6,672 nt of DNA, taken from NCBI GenBank assembly GCA_012842235.1, contig DUTE01000429.1:1-6672 (forward strand), given 5' to 3'. Source of the stretch: Bacillota bacterium. GTDB taxonomy: Bacteria > Bacillota > DTU065. How positions within the stretch are numbered: the first letter of the stretch is position 1; each line of letters starts with the position of its first letter. The position numbers and the translations under genes are program-made. Below the pieces are notes generated by a model that worked only from the letters and a program-made list of their open reading frames with translations, was not told the DNA's origin and searched no databases. Positions 1-6,471 of this stretch are shown in pieces.

Positions 1-464
1 TACTTGAACTTGAAGTCCCAGAAGTTCATGAGGGTGTAGTACAGATTAAATCAGTGGCTAGAGAAGCAGGAAACCGTTCCAAGGTTGCAGTTCATTCGTT
101 AGATGACAACGTCGATCCAGTGGGTTCTTGTGTAGGTGCTAAAGGTGCAAGAATCAAAGCTGTAGTAGATGAGCTCCACGGTGAGCGTATCGATGTTATA
201 CCTTGGGATAAAGAACCTGCCGTTTTTGTAGCTAACGCTTTATCTCCAGCAAAAGTAACTCATGTAGAGATAATAGATGATGAAGAAAAGATCGCTAGGG
301 TTATAGTACCCGACGATCAACTCTCATTGGCAATAGGCCGTGAGGGACAGAATGCTAGGCTTGCAGCTAAATTAACCGGTTTGAAGATAGATATTAAAAG
401 CGAGAGCCAAGTTGGTTCAGAGGTGAATGAAGATGACGAAGGTGAAAACGAAAAAGATTCCTGA
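1..464 (+). CDS. nusA: Transcription termination/antitermination protein NusA, C-terminal part (5' end outside window)
   Basis: The open frame enters the window in progress (first full codon at position 3) and ends with TGA at 462-464, giving 153 visible residues. NusA binds RNA polymerase and nascent RNA and modulates pausing, termination and antitermination. Two KH RNA-binding modules are visible. KH1 contains [12 protein letters not shown] with its GxxG loop (GAKG), followed by [11 protein letters not shown]2 contains [26 protein letters not shown] with the loop GREG. Both segments are hallmark NusA sequence. The protein ends in a short acidic tail ([11 protein letters not shown]) with no further acidic-repeat domain, as is usual outside Gammaproteobacteria. 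The GTG at 54 lies inside KH1 and is not a start. The 3' end overlaps ylxR by about 30 nt, so the two are probably translationally coupled. Identification is secure; the N-terminal polymerase-binding and S1 domains lie upstream. Confidence 0.97.
   Translation, partial: LELEVPEVHEGVVQIKSVAREAGNRSKVAVHSLDDNVDPVGSCVGAKGARIKAVVDELHGERIDVIPWDKEPAVFVANALSPAKVTHVEIIDDEEKIARVIVPDDQLSLAIGREGQNARLAAKLTGLKIDIKSESQVGSEVNEDDEGENEKDS
419..426 (+). promoter_or_regulatory. Ribosome binding site for ylxR, inside the nusA 3' end
   Basis: AGAGGTGA closely matches the anti-Shine-Dalgarno complement AGGAGGTGA. It lies 6 nt before the ATG at 433 but directly abuts the ATG at 427. The spacing favours 433 as the ylxR start. 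Confidence 0.65.
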
Positions 465-708
465 AAGAAGCTGTATTGGCTGTCGACAGAAGTACGCAAA
501 AAGGGAACTAATCCGCATCGTCAAAACCCCTGAAGGTGAAGTGAAAATTGATTATACAGGCAAACTAAATGGTAGAGGTGCTTATATATGTAAAAAAAGT
601 GAGTGCCTCGAAAAAGCCTATAAAGGAGATAGATTATCAAAAGCACTTACTGTAGAAGTCTCTCAAGATATCTATAATCGACTAAGAGAGGAACTTCTAG
701 ACCAATGA
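433..708 (+). CDS. ylxR: YlxR/RnpM family RNA-binding protein (DUF448)
   Basis: This is a 91-residue basic protein of the YlxR family, which has been renamed RnpM in Bacillus after its reported effect on RNase P. The family signature is clear: PERSCIGC near residues 10-17, KRELIRIV at 23-30, the D-x-x-GK-x-x-GRGAYIC block at 40-53 and a C-terminal helix-rich part. Length is normal for the family. Cys14/Cys17 and Cys53/Cys58 form two cysteine pairs that could bind a metal; this form is common in clostridial homologues, while the Bacillus protein lacks the set. The ATG at 433 is chosen over 427 (two residues longer) because AGAGGTGA sits 6 nt before it. The gene overlaps nusA by 32 nt and ylxQ by 4 nt (ATGA), placing it tightly in the operon. 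The family assignment is firm, and the role in this organism is inferred from Bacillus. Confidence 0.93.
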   Translation: MTKVKTKKIPERSCIGCRQKYAKRELIRIVKTPEGEVKIDYTGKLNGRGAYICKKSECLEKAYKGDRLSKALTVEVSQDIYNRLREELLDQ

Positions 709-1001
709 CAATGCTTGGTATGGCAAAAAAAGCAGGAGCATTATTAGTTGGCCAAAAAGCTTGTGAAGAGGCTATTGTTTCTGGCAAAGCGAAGCTTATT
801 CTTCTAGCTAAAGATGCAGGGAGATCTACAAGAAGAAACTTTTTGCATCTATCGAAAAAACATGAGGTAGAACTATTTGAAATTGCCGATAAACAAGCTT
901 TAGGAAAACCTATTGGGTTTCAAAAAGCTGCTGTTATAGCAGTAACTGATTTTAATTGGACGAAAACATTAAAAGAATCACTAAATCTTGGGGGTGAGTA
1001 G
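705..1001 (+). CDS. ylxQ: YlxQ, L7Ae/L30e-family RNA-binding protein
   Basis: This 98-residue protein has the L7Ae/L30e/S12e/Gadd45 fold pattern: LGMAKKAGALLVGQKACEEAI at about residues 4-24, then KAKLILLAKDAG (28-39), then STRRNFLHLSKKHEVELF (41-58), with the late LGKPIGFQKAAVIAV (66-80). These match the family's G-x-K/A-x-x-G-x-x-x-x-G opening and the central LxxxAxDA strand. Members bind kink-turn-like RNA; YlxQ itself has no settled function. The ATG at 705 overlaps the ylxR stop as ATGA. A purine-rich GAGAGGAA about 10-13 nt upstream may serve as a weak ribosome binding site, so translation probably depends on coupling to ylxR. An in-frame ATG at 711 is a possible alternative start. The stop TAG directly abuts the infB ATG. 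Confidence 0.9.
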   Translation: MTMLGMAKKAGALLVGQKACEEAIVSGKAKLILLAKDAGRSTRRNFLHLSKKHEVELFEIADKQALGKPIGFQKAAVIAVTDFNWTKTLKESLNLGGE

Positions 1002-2987
1002 ATGGGTAAAGTCCGAATCTACGAATTAGCAAAGGACCTCGGTGTTTCAAGTAAGGAGATAATTGATTATTTGAATGAATTAGGTATGGATATAACTAGT
1101 CATATGAGTACAGTAGAAGATGATATAGTTGGTTTACTAAAAGATGCTTTTGCAGTATTGGAGGATACCACCATCGAAGAAATTGAAGAATTGGAAGAAG
1201 AACCAAAAGTTAAAAGCCCTTCCAAAAAGAAGAAAAAAAGAATCGTTGAAATTGATGAAGCACTTACTGTTGAATCTTTTGCCGAAAAAGTCAATGTTTC
1301 TGTCACAGAAGTTATTGCTAAATTAATGGATTTAGGTATGATGCTTACTAAAAATGCTGATCTTGAATTTGATGTAGCAGCAATTATTGCTGATGAGTTC
1401 GGTGTGAAACTTAAGCAAAAACAGGTAAATGTAAAGGGTGAAGAAGCCTCAATAGAGGATCTCTTTAGAGTAGATGATAGTATAGAAAGGCTACCTAGAG
1501 CCCCTGTAGTAACTATCATGGGTCATGTTGACCACGGTAAAACTACACTACTTGATAGGATTCGCAATGCGGAGGTTGCAAAGAGCGAAGCTGGTGGAAT
1601 AACACAGCATATAGGTGCCTATCAGGTAGAGATAAACGATAAAAAAATCACCTTTTTAGATACTCCAGGCCATGAGGCATTTACTTCTATGAGAGCAAGG
1701 GGAGCCCAAGTAACTGATATTGCAGTGCTTGTTGTTGCTGCCAATGATGGTGTTATGCCACAAACAATTGAGGCAATAAATCATGCTAAAGCAGCAGAAG
1801 TGCCTATTATTATCGCCATCAATAAGATGGATGCATCAGGTGCTAATCCAGATCATGTTAAACAGCAACTTGCAGAACAGGGACTAATACCTGAAGATTG
1901 GGGCGGAGACACTATATGTGTTCCAGTTTCAGCCTTAAGAGGAGAAGGAATCGAAGATCTTTTAGATATGATTCTTCTTGTCTCTGAGATGCAGGAACTC
2001 AAAGCTCCTGTAGAGTGTAAAGCAGTAGGTACTATTATTGAGGCTAAACTCGATAGATCTAGAGGTCCTGTGGCAACAGTTCTTATACAACAAGGAACTC
2101 TTAAAGTAAGTGACTCTGTAGTTGCAGGTGGAGTCTATGGGCGTATTAGAGCTATGGTAAATGACAGAGGCCAAAACATTAAAGAAGCTGGGCCTTCTAT
2201 GCCTGTAGAGGTACTAGGTCTAAATGATGTGCCTCAAGCAGGAGATCTTTTTCAAGTAGCAACCGATGATAAAGAGGCACGGGAGATTGCTACAAAACGG
2301 TTAGCTAAAGAAAAAGAAAAAATGCAAAAGACAACAAAAGTCTCTCTTGATGATCTGTTTGCCCAAATTAAAAGTGCAGAGATCAAAGAACTTAAGCTTT
2401 TGATTAAAGCAGATGTTCAAGGCTCAGCAGAAGCAGTAAAACAGTCATTAGAAAAGGTCTCAACTTCAGAGGTTAAAGTTGTGGCAATCCATACAGGTGT
2501 AGGTGCTATAAACGAAAGTGATGTAATGTTAGCATCGGCATCAAATGCTATTATCATTGGCTTTAATGTGCGTCCTGATCCTATTGCTAAAAAACAAGCC
2601 GAAAGAGAGTCAGTAGATATCAGATTGTATCGTGTTATCTATGATGCAGTAGATGATATTGAAAAAGCTCTAAAGGGTATGTTAGATCCTAAATATAAAG
2701 AAGAAGTTATTGGCCATGCAGAGGTTAGGGAAGTCTTTAAGGTACCTAAGATCGGTAATGTTGGCGGTTGTTATGTCACAGATGGCAAGATACATCGCTC
2801 AGCAAAAGCCAGGGTACTAAGAGATAATATTGTCATATATGAAGGCGATCTAGGTTCTCTTAAAAGATTTAAGGACGATGTTCGAGAGGTTGCTGCTGGT
2901 TTTGAGTGTGGTATCGGCTTTGAGAAGTTTAATGATATTAAAGAAGGTGACATTATCGAAGCCTATCAGATGATACAGGTTGAATAG
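1002..2987 (+). CDS. infB: Translation initiation factor IF-2
   Basis: This 661-residue GTPase places fMet-tRNA on the 30S P site and promotes 50S joining. It opens with an IF2_N module ([21 protein letters not shown], about 4-50), a short charged linker (EEIEELEEE then a [10 protein letters not shown] basic patch, about 56-80) and a second IF2_N module (about 81-137). The G domain carries G1 GHVDHGKT (174-181), the switch [10 protein letters not shown] (198-207), G3 DTPGHE (220-225), G4 NKMD (274-277) and G5 SAL (310-312). Beta-barrel domain II, domain III ([14 protein letters not shown], 466-479) and the fMet-tRNA-binding C2 domain ([22 protein letters not shown], 634-655) follow. It is shorter than Bacillus IF-2 (about 716) because of the brief linker. 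The Shine-Dalgarno GGGGGTGA (990-997) lies in the ylxQ 3' end, 4 nt before ATG. All catalytic motifs are intact. Confidence 0.99.
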   Translation: MGKVRIYELAKDLGVSSKEIIDYLNELGMDITSHMSTVEDDIVGLLKDAFAVLEDTTIEEIEELEEEPKVKSPSKKKKKRIVEIDEALTVESFAEKVNVSVTEVIAKLMDLGMMLTKNADLEFDVAAIIADEFGVKLKQKQVNVKGEEASIEDLFRVDDSIERLPRAPVVTIMGHVDHGKTTLLDRIRNAEVAKSEAGGITQHIGAYQVEINDKKITFLDTPGHEAFTSMRARGAQVTDIAVLVVAANDGVMPQTIEAINHAKAAEVPIIIAINKMDASGANPDHVKQQLAEQGLIPEDWGGDTICVPVSALRGEGIEDLLDMILLVSEMQELKAPVECKAVGTIIEAKLDRSRGPVATVLIQQGTLKVSDSVVAGGVYGRIRAMVNDRGQNIKEAGPSMPVEVLGLNDVPQAGDLFQVATDDKEAREIATKRLAKEKEKMQKTTKVSLDDLFAQIKSAEIKELKLLIKADVQGSAEAVKQSLEKVSTSEVKVVAIHTGVGAINESDVMLASASNAIIIGFNVRPDPIAKKQAERESVDIRLYRVIYDAVDDIEKALKGMLDPKYKEEVIGHAEVREVFKVPKIGNVGGCYVTDGKIHRSAKARVLRDNIVIYEGDLGSLKRFKDDVREVAAGFECGIGFEKFNDIKEGDIIEAYQMIQVE

Positions 2988-2991
2988 CTAG

Positions 2992-3025
2992 CCTGTTTTA
3001 CTGTTTAAGAAAGGCAGGGTTTTTT
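2992..3025 (+). terminator. Terminator-like hairpin in the infB-rbfA gap, overlapping the rbfA ribosome binding site
   Basis: CCTGTTTT (2992-2999) can pair with AAGGCAGG (3011-3018), giving 8 bp including two G-U pairs and an 11-nt loop, followed by G and six T (3020-3025). A competing shorter stem can form from CTGTTT (3001-3006) with the same 3' arm. The 3' arm contains the rbfA Shine-Dalgarno. The stem is weak and GC-poor, so full termination is unlikely; partial attenuation or modulation of rbfA translation is more plausible. This is inferred from base pairing alone. Confidence 0.35.
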
Positions 3026-3397
3026 ATGCAGCGATTTTCCCGTAAAGATCGAGTAGGGGAAGAAATTAAAAAAGAGATTGCTGATATTTTAAGTAAAGAT
3101 GTCAAAGATCCTCGGATTGGATTTATTTCCATTACTGATGTTGAAATAAGCGACGATCTAAGCTATGTTAAAGTTTTTTACTCAACAATTGAAGAGGATA
3201 AACTTGAGCAAACACAGATCGGTTTAGAAAAAGCCACAGGTTTTATCCGTACAGAAATCGGCAAACGCATAAGGCTAAGAGTAACTCCAGAGATTGTCTT
3301 TAAATACGATGATTCTCTCAAAAGAGGAGCACGCATAATGGAACTTTTAGATGAAGTGTCCAAAAAGGAGATCGATGAGGGTGATGGCGACAATTAG
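3026..3397 (+). CDS. rbfA: 30S ribosome-binding factor RbfA
   Basis: This 123-residue protein assists late maturation of the 30S subunit and 16S rRNA 5' end. The RbfA pattern is complete: RKDRVGEEIKKEIADIL (6-22), DPRIGFISITDVEISDDLSYVKVFYS (28-53), and the type-II KH-like helix-kink-helix region around KATGFIRTEIGKRIRLRVTPEIVF (69-92), ending FKYDDSLKRGARIMELLDEV. Length is typical. The start ATG at 3026 is preceded by AGAAAGGCAGGG (3008-3019), a near match to the Shine-Dalgarno with one extra C, about 6-11 nt away. It is separated from infB by the largest gap inside the operon (38 nt), which can fold into a terminator-like hairpin. Its 3' end overlaps nrnA. The assignment is secure. Confidence 0.97.
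   Translation: MQRFSRKDRVGEEIKKEIADILSKDVKDPRIGFISITDVEISDDLSYVKVFYSTIEEDKLEQTQIGLEKATGFIRTEIGKRIRLRVTPEIVFKYDDSLKRGARIMELLDEVSKKEIDEGDGDN
3365..3370 (+). promoter_or_regulatory. Ribosome binding site for nrnA, inside rbfA
   Basis: AAGGAG lies within the rbfA coding region. It is 4 nt before ATG 3375, 10 nt before GTG 3381 and 13 nt before ATG 3384, but is downstream of ATG 3351. This excludes 3351 as the likely start and favours 3375. Confidence 0.6.
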
Positions 3398-4340
3398 TAA
3401 GATCAAAACGCTCTTACTACAAAATAACCGCATACTTCTTCTTTGTCATGTTTCTCCTGATGGTGACTGTCTAGGATCACTTTTAGCTTTAGGGAGAGCT
3501 TTAAGAAGTTTTGGTAAAGATGTTACCATGGCATGTGAAGACAGAATACCGTCTTATTTAGAGTTTTTGTTAGAGGCCGGTGAGTTGTATCTAACTGAAG
3601 ATGTTGAAGGTAGTTTTGATGTAGCTGTAGCTATAGATGCTGGAGATGCTCACCGCCTCGGCAAAAAAGGCCTTGAACTTTTTAAAAGCGCCAAGACCAC
3701 AATAAATATTGATCATCATGATTCAAATCCTGAATATGGCCATATAAACCTAGTTGATCCATCTAGAGCTGCTACAGGTGAGATTATTATGGATCTTATA
3801 GAGACTATGGGGTTATCTTTAGAGAAAAGCCTTAGTGTACCACTTTATACGGCAATTTTTACCGACACAGGCGGTTTTCGCTACTCAAACACTACCGCAG
3901 ACACCCTAAAAAAAGCGGCCTTGCTTGTAGAGGCAGGAGTAGAGCCTTCATTGATCAGTTCTGAGATTCACGAGAACAAATCATTGAATTATTTTAAACT
4001 TCTTGCTAAGTCGTTTACTCGTCTTACTATCGCTGACAATGTTTGCTATACCTGGATAAGCTATAAAGAGATAGATGAATTAGGCTTAGATTTTGGGGCA
4101 GCGGAGGAACTGACAACCTACACTAAAATGGTAGGAGATGTTGATGTAGCTATAGTCTTTAAGGAAAAAGAGGACAATCTTATCAAGGTCTCTTTACGGT
4201 CTCATGGGAAATATGATGTAGCCAAACTTGCAGGTAAATTTGGTGGTGGAGGACATAAACAAGCAGCAGGATTAGTTATAGAAGGATCATTAGACCAGGC
4301 GATTGAACAAGTGCTCAAGGCCACCAAAGAGGTGCATTAG
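3375..4340 (+). CDS. nrnA: DHH/DHHA1 phosphoesterase, NrnA-type nanoRNase / pAp phosphatase
   Basis: This protein of about 321 residues belongs to the DHH superfamily. Bacillus NrnA (313 aa) degrades 2-5 nt RNAs and dephosphorylates 3'-phosphoadenosine 5'-phosphate. Numbering from 3375, the metal-binding motifs are HVSPDGDCLGS (25-35), AIDAGD (about 86-91), the signature IDHHDSN (112-118) and TDTGGFRYSN (163-172). A linker leads to the C-terminal DHHA1 substrate-binding motif GGGGHKQAAG (290-299). All metal-binding residues appear present. Starts at ATG 3375, GTG 3381 and ATG 3384 are all possible; 3375 is preferred from the AAGGAG at 3365-3370, giving a 23-nt overlap with rbfA. Its place between rbfA and truB is a frequent clostridial arrangement. 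RecJ is excluded by the short length and lack of OB domain. Which substrate dominates in the cell cannot be read from sequence. Confidence 0.92.
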   Translation: MRVMATISKIKTLLLQNNRILLLCHVSPDGDCLGSLLALGRALRSFGKDVTMACEDRIPSYLEFLLEAGELYLTEDVEGSFDVAVAIDAGDAHRLGKKGLELFKSAKTTINIDHHDSNPEYGHINLVDPSRAATGEIIMDLIETMGLSLEKSLSVPLYTAIFTDTGGFRYSNTTADTLKKAALLVEAGVEPSLISSEIHENKSLNYFKLLAKSFTRLTIADNVCYTWISYKEIDELGLDFGAAEELTTYTKMVGDVDVAIVFKEKEDNLIKVSLRSHGKYDVAKLAGKFGGGGHKQAAGLVIEGSLDQAIEQVLKATKEVH

Positions 4341-4344
4341 ACAG

Positions 4345-5247
4345 ATGAATGGTGTAGTGAATTTACTTAAAGTATCAGGACCAACATCACATGATGTAGT
4401 GCAACAGATGCGCCGTCTAAGTGGTCAAAGGCGAATAGGTCATGCAGGTACATTAGATCCAGGTGCTTGTGGTGTATTAGTTTTAGGAATAGGCAAAGCC
4501 ACAAGAGTTTTAGAATATCTTCTTGATCAAAAAAAGACCTATATTGCAGAACTTGTCTTAGGTACATCAACAACAACAATGGATGCTTATGGTGAAGTTG
4601 TGGAGAAAAGAAGCGGTTTTGTCACTAGAGAGGATCTTGAGGCAGTTCTAGATGGATTTAGGGGCAAAATTAAGCAAGTTCCACCTATGGCATCAGCTAT
4701 AAAAATTAATGGTCAAAAGCTCTATGAACTAATGCGAAAAGGCCAAGAGGTCGAAAGAAAACCGCGAGATGTCGAGGTTTTTTCGTTAAAGATTCTTTCT
4801 GCTAAAGATATCATCTTTTCAGGAGATAGAGTGTTATTGGAAGCTCAAGTGAGTAAAGGCACCTATATCCGTTCTCTTTGTAATGATATTGGAGAGAGAT
4901 TAGGATTACCTGCTCATATGGGCTTTCTTCTACGTAGTGCCTCTGGTTGTATGAAGGTAGAGGATGCACTGCTTTTTAGGGAAATTGAAGAAAAAATAAA
5001 GACAGGAGAAGAATTTTTGATCCCTCCTGACAAGGTTTTAGATTTTCCAGAAGTAATAGCTAACCCCAATAAAAGTAAGGCACTAGCCAGTGGGCAAATA
5101 CTTTGGGAAAATGATGTTTTAGAGATGAACAATCTACAAGATGAGCAACTAGTAAAAATCTATACTTTTGATAAGGAATTTGCAGGAATTTATCGCTACA
5201 GTGCAAAAGAACCTAGATTTAAACCAGAAAAAGTATTTCTCGGTTAG
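4345..5247 (+). CDS. truB: tRNA pseudouridine(55) synthase TruB
   Basis: This 300-residue enzyme converts U55 in the tRNA T-loop to pseudouridine. Visible motifs are SGPTSHDVV (11-19), the catalytic loop GHAGTLDPGACGVL (32-45) with catalytic Asp38, KTYIAELVLGTSTTTMDAYG (64-83) with the conserved Tyr66, PPMASAIKINGQKLYE (113-128) and SKGTYIRSLCNDIG (170-183) with the conserved Arg177. The remaining C-terminal part (about 235-299) corresponds to the small PUA-like RNA-binding region. Length is normal. The true start is ATG 4345: it is 4 nt after the nrnA stop, and AAAGAGGTG (4326-4334) in the nrnA 3' end lies 10 nt before it. A longer frame opening at TTG 4303 would run 38 nt into nrnA without support. 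The enzyme looks fully active. Confidence 0.97.
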   Translation: MNGVVNLLKVSGPTSHDVVQQMRRLSGQRRIGHAGTLDPGACGVLVLGIGKATRVLEYLLDQKKTYIAELVLGTSTTTMDAYGEVVEKRSGFVTREDLEAVLDGFRGKIKQVPPMASAIKINGQKLYELMRKGQEVERKPRDVEVFSLKILSAKDIIFSGDRVLLEAQVSKGTYIRSLCNDIGERLGLPAHMGFLLRSASGCMKVEDALLFREIEEKIKTGEEFLIPPDKVLDFPEVIANPNKSKALASGQILWENDVLEMNNLQDEQLVKIYTFDKEFAGIYRYSAKEPRFKPEKVFLG

Positions 5248-5270
5248 TTGGTAGCATGAAAGGTGAGAGC

Positions 5271-6197
5271 ATGGAAATACTAGGCCTTCATGGCAATACT
5301 AAAAGAACTGTTGTAGTGCTTGGAGCGTTTGACGGAATTCATAAAGGTCATGTAAGTCTAATTAAAACAGGTAAAGCTTTAGCCGAAAAAAAACATGCTC
5401 ATTTAGCTGTTATGACATTTGATGAACACCCTGATAAAGTACTTAAGGATTCACCAATAAAATTATTGACGACTCAAGAAGAACAGCTAGCAATTCTCAA
5501 AGAATACGGTGTTGAAATTGTATTTAGACCCTGTTTTCGTGAGATTGCCTCTCTAAATGCAGAAACATTTTTCTCTAAGGTGCTCCTTGAAGATTTTAAT
5601 GCTCAAGGTTTAGTAGTAGGATCAAATTTTCGTTTTGGGAAAAAGGCTAGAGGCAATAGCCAACTCCTTTACTCATTAGGGAAAAAAGAAAATATTCCCG
5701 TAATAATTGGTCAAGCAGTTAAAAACAATAACCAAATAATATCCTCTACTTTAATAAGAAGACTCTTAAATAGTGGTAAAGTTTCTCTTAGCAATGCTTT
5801 GCTAGGGAGAAGGTTTTCACTAACGGGTGTAGTGATACAAGGCGAAGGCCGAGGTCGAAGACTAAATACACCTACAGCTAATCTTTTAGTGGCACAAGAG
5901 AAACTAATCCCTGCTTGTGGTGTATATCTTGTCGAGGGATTTTGGGAAGGAAGGTCTGCTTTTGGTCTTTTGTCTATCTCAAAAAAGCCAACTTTTCTTG
6001 AAACAGGAGAGATAGCTGTGGAGGTCTATTTTTTAGATATAGACGAAGATCTCTACGGGAAGACCATCAAGCTTGAATTTATAGAATATTTTCGTGGCAT
6101 AGAAAAATACAACACTGCGGAAGAATTAATGTTTCAGCTAGAAGAAGATAAAAAAAGAGCTCGTCATGGTATAAAATACTATATTGATAGAAAATAA
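5271..6197 (+). CDS. ribF: Bifunctional riboflavin kinase / FAD synthetase RibF
   Basis: This 308-residue protein makes FMN from riboflavin and FAD from FMN. The N-terminal adenylyltransferase has LGAFDGIHKGH (17-27, the HxGH nucleotide-binding motif), TFDEHP (49-54), VGSNFRFGKKARGN (116-129) and SSTLIRRLLNSG (158-169). The C-terminal flavokinase domain starts at GRRFSLTGVVIQGEGRGRR (179-197), with PTAN (201-204), GVYLVEG (217-223), KKPTF (238-242), AVEVYFLD with the expected catalytic Glu251, and DLYGKTI (260-266). The flavokinase NIG-x-RPT block reads SISKKPT, an unusual variant. Start ATG 5271 is preferred over 5256 because GAAAGGTGAG (5258-5267) lies just before it and the upstream ATG has no site. 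It follows truB by 23 nt and appears to be the last gene of the operon, with the next terminator at 6379-6415. Confidence 0.96.
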   Translation: MEILGLHGNTKRTVVVLGAFDGIHKGHVSLIKTGKALAEKKHAHLAVMTFDEHPDKVLKDSPIKLLTTQEEQLAILKEYGVEIVFRPCFREIASLNAETFFSKVLLEDFNAQGLVVGSNFRFGKKARGNSQLLYSLGKKENIPVIIGQAVKNNNQIISSTLIRRLLNSGKVSLSNALLGRRFSLTGVVIQGEGRGRRLNTPTANLLVAQEKLIPACGVYLVEGFWEGRSAFGLLSISKKPTFLETGEIAVEVYFLDIDEDLYGKTIKLEFIEYFRGIEKYNTAEELMFQLEEDKKRARHGIKYYIDRK

Positions 6198-6265
6198 CGG
6201 ATTTATGATGTAGGTTTACTCCTTTATTTCTATATGAAGATTTATGCAAGACAAAATCGCGAATC

Positions 6266-6274
6266 TGCTATAAC
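6266..6274 (+). promoter_or_regulatory. Possible extended -10 promoter element
   Basis: TGCTATAAC matches the extended -10 form TGnTATAAT at all but the last base. There is no convincing -35 at 16-18 nt upstream. A second possible -10, TACAAT, lies at 6289-6294, and a poorly spaced pair TTGAAA (6329-6334) / GATAAC (6350-6355) is weaker. Initiation near 6281 would give a leader of about 135 nt up to the terminator. In AT-rich DNA such matches arise easily by chance. Confidence 0.3.
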
Positions 6275-6309
6275 TCTCGAAGATTAGATACAATGTAATG
6301 TCAAAAATC

Positions 6310-6357
6310 ATGTCTTAAACAGGCTTTCTTGAAATTCAAGGCGATTTAAGATAACAT
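6310..6357 (+). other. Long imperfect hairpin in the leader
   Basis: Three nested paired segments are visible: ATGT (6310-6313) with ACAT (6354-6357), CTTAAA (6314-6319) with TTTAAG (6345-6350), and the apical CTTGA (6328-6332) with TCAAG (6336-6340) around the loop AAT. A 3-nt bulge (6351-6353) and an asymmetric internal loop separate them. The structure lies between the possible promoter and the terminator, as an aptamer or sensor domain would, but pairs are mostly A-U and stability is modest. Confidence 0.35.
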
Positions 6358-6378
6358 AAGGAAGTATATTAAAACAAG

Positions 6379-6415
6379 AAGAGATCCTACGCTTTTAAAG
6401 CGTAAGATCTTTTTT
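6379..6415 (+). terminator. Intrinsic terminator upstream of the transporter gene
   Basis: AAGAGATC-C-TACGCTTT (6379-6395) pairs with AAAGCGTA-A-GATCTTTT (6397-6413). It forms a long stem with a single C/A mismatch and one G-U pair, closed by a tight loop, and ends in TTTTTT (6410-6415) then GTTTA. This is a clear Rho-independent terminator. It may end the nusA-ribF operon transcript, 182 nt past ribF. It also sits only 12 nt before the transporter's Shine-Dalgarno with no visible promoter after it, so it may be a conditional attenuator. Confidence 0.85.
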
Positions 6416-6426
6416 GTTTATCTTTT

Positions 6427-6433
6427 AGGAGGG
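6427..6433 (+). promoter_or_regulatory. Very strong Shine-Dalgarno, AGGAGGG
   Basis: This is the best ribosome binding site in the window, yet it is 41 nt from the transporter ATG (6475), too far for direct use. It faces ATG 6436 (3-nt spacing) or GTG 6442 (8-nt spacing), both of which open a tiny frame ending at TAG 6451-6453. Confidence 0.7.
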
Positions 6434-6435
6434 AT

Positions 6436-6453
6436 ATGAAAGTGCAACATTAG
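6436..6453 (+). CDS. Five-codon leader mini-ORF (MKVQH) before the transporter
   Basis: ATG AAA GTG CAA CAT TAG follows the strong AGGAGGG. It is in the same frame as the BCCT gene, with seven codons between its TAG and the ATG at 6475. Possible roles are a leader peptide that couples translation or senses ribosome state, or a remnant of a longer transporter N-terminus interrupted by an amber codon. Spacing to the Shine-Dalgarno is short for ATG 6436 and better for GTG 6442. Whether it is translated cannot be judged from sequence alone. Confidence 0.35.
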   Translation: MKVQH

Positions 6454-6467
6454 AAAAAGTGTTGTAC
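6442..6467 (+). other. 10-bp hairpin between Shine-Dalgarno and transporter start
   Basis: GTGCAACATT (6442-6451) pairs with AGTGTTGTAC (6458-6467) through ten base pairs including two G-U pairs, leaving a 6-nt loop. The stem spans the mini-ORF end and its TAG. In mRNA it would lie between the strong ribosome binding site and the transporter ATG, and it is mutually exclusive with the DNA-level palindrome's own cruciform pairing. Confidence 0.4.
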
Positions 6468-6471
6468 AACA
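6460..6471 (+). promoter_or_regulatory. Perfect 12-bp palindrome TGTTGTACAACA, possible operator
   Basis: TGTTGTACAACA is its own reverse complement and ends 3 nt before the transporter ATG. A third half-site-like copy, GCAACA (6444-6449), lies 10 nt upstream in inverted orientation to the left half. Such symmetry is typical of dimeric repressor sites, but no specific regulator can be named. Confidence 0.4.

Noticed and set aside
1231..1240. A-rich run (A7) in the infB linker as a programmed frameshift site
   Set aside because: It encodes the normal lysine patch of the linker; the other frames give no sensible product and there is no stimulatory structure or stop nearby that would suggest a programmed event.
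1100..1519. 139-codon open frame on the minus strand inside infB, and other antisense or alternative frames
   Set aside because: They are compositional shadows of strongly conserved genes, with low-complexity serine-rich translations and no ribosome binding sites.
4303..4344. Longer truB start at TTG 4303
   Set aside because: It would overlap nrnA by 38 nt, lacks a ribosome binding site, and adds residues not found in TruB; ATG 4345 has a well-placed site.
6200..6246. Direct repeat GATTTATG at 6200-6207 and 6239-6246
   Set aside because: Only 8 AT-rich bases are shared, with no extension of similarity and no link to a mobile element.
6234..6287. 17-codon ORF in the ribF downstream region (MKIYARQ...)
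   Set aside because: It has no ribosome binding site, no recognisable homology and a length expected by chance.
6210..6390. GTAGG (6210-6214) pairing with CCTAC (6386-6390) as an antiterminator
   Set aside because: Only five base pairs form, and the upstream partner lies before the possible promoter, so it would be absent from a leader starting near 6281.
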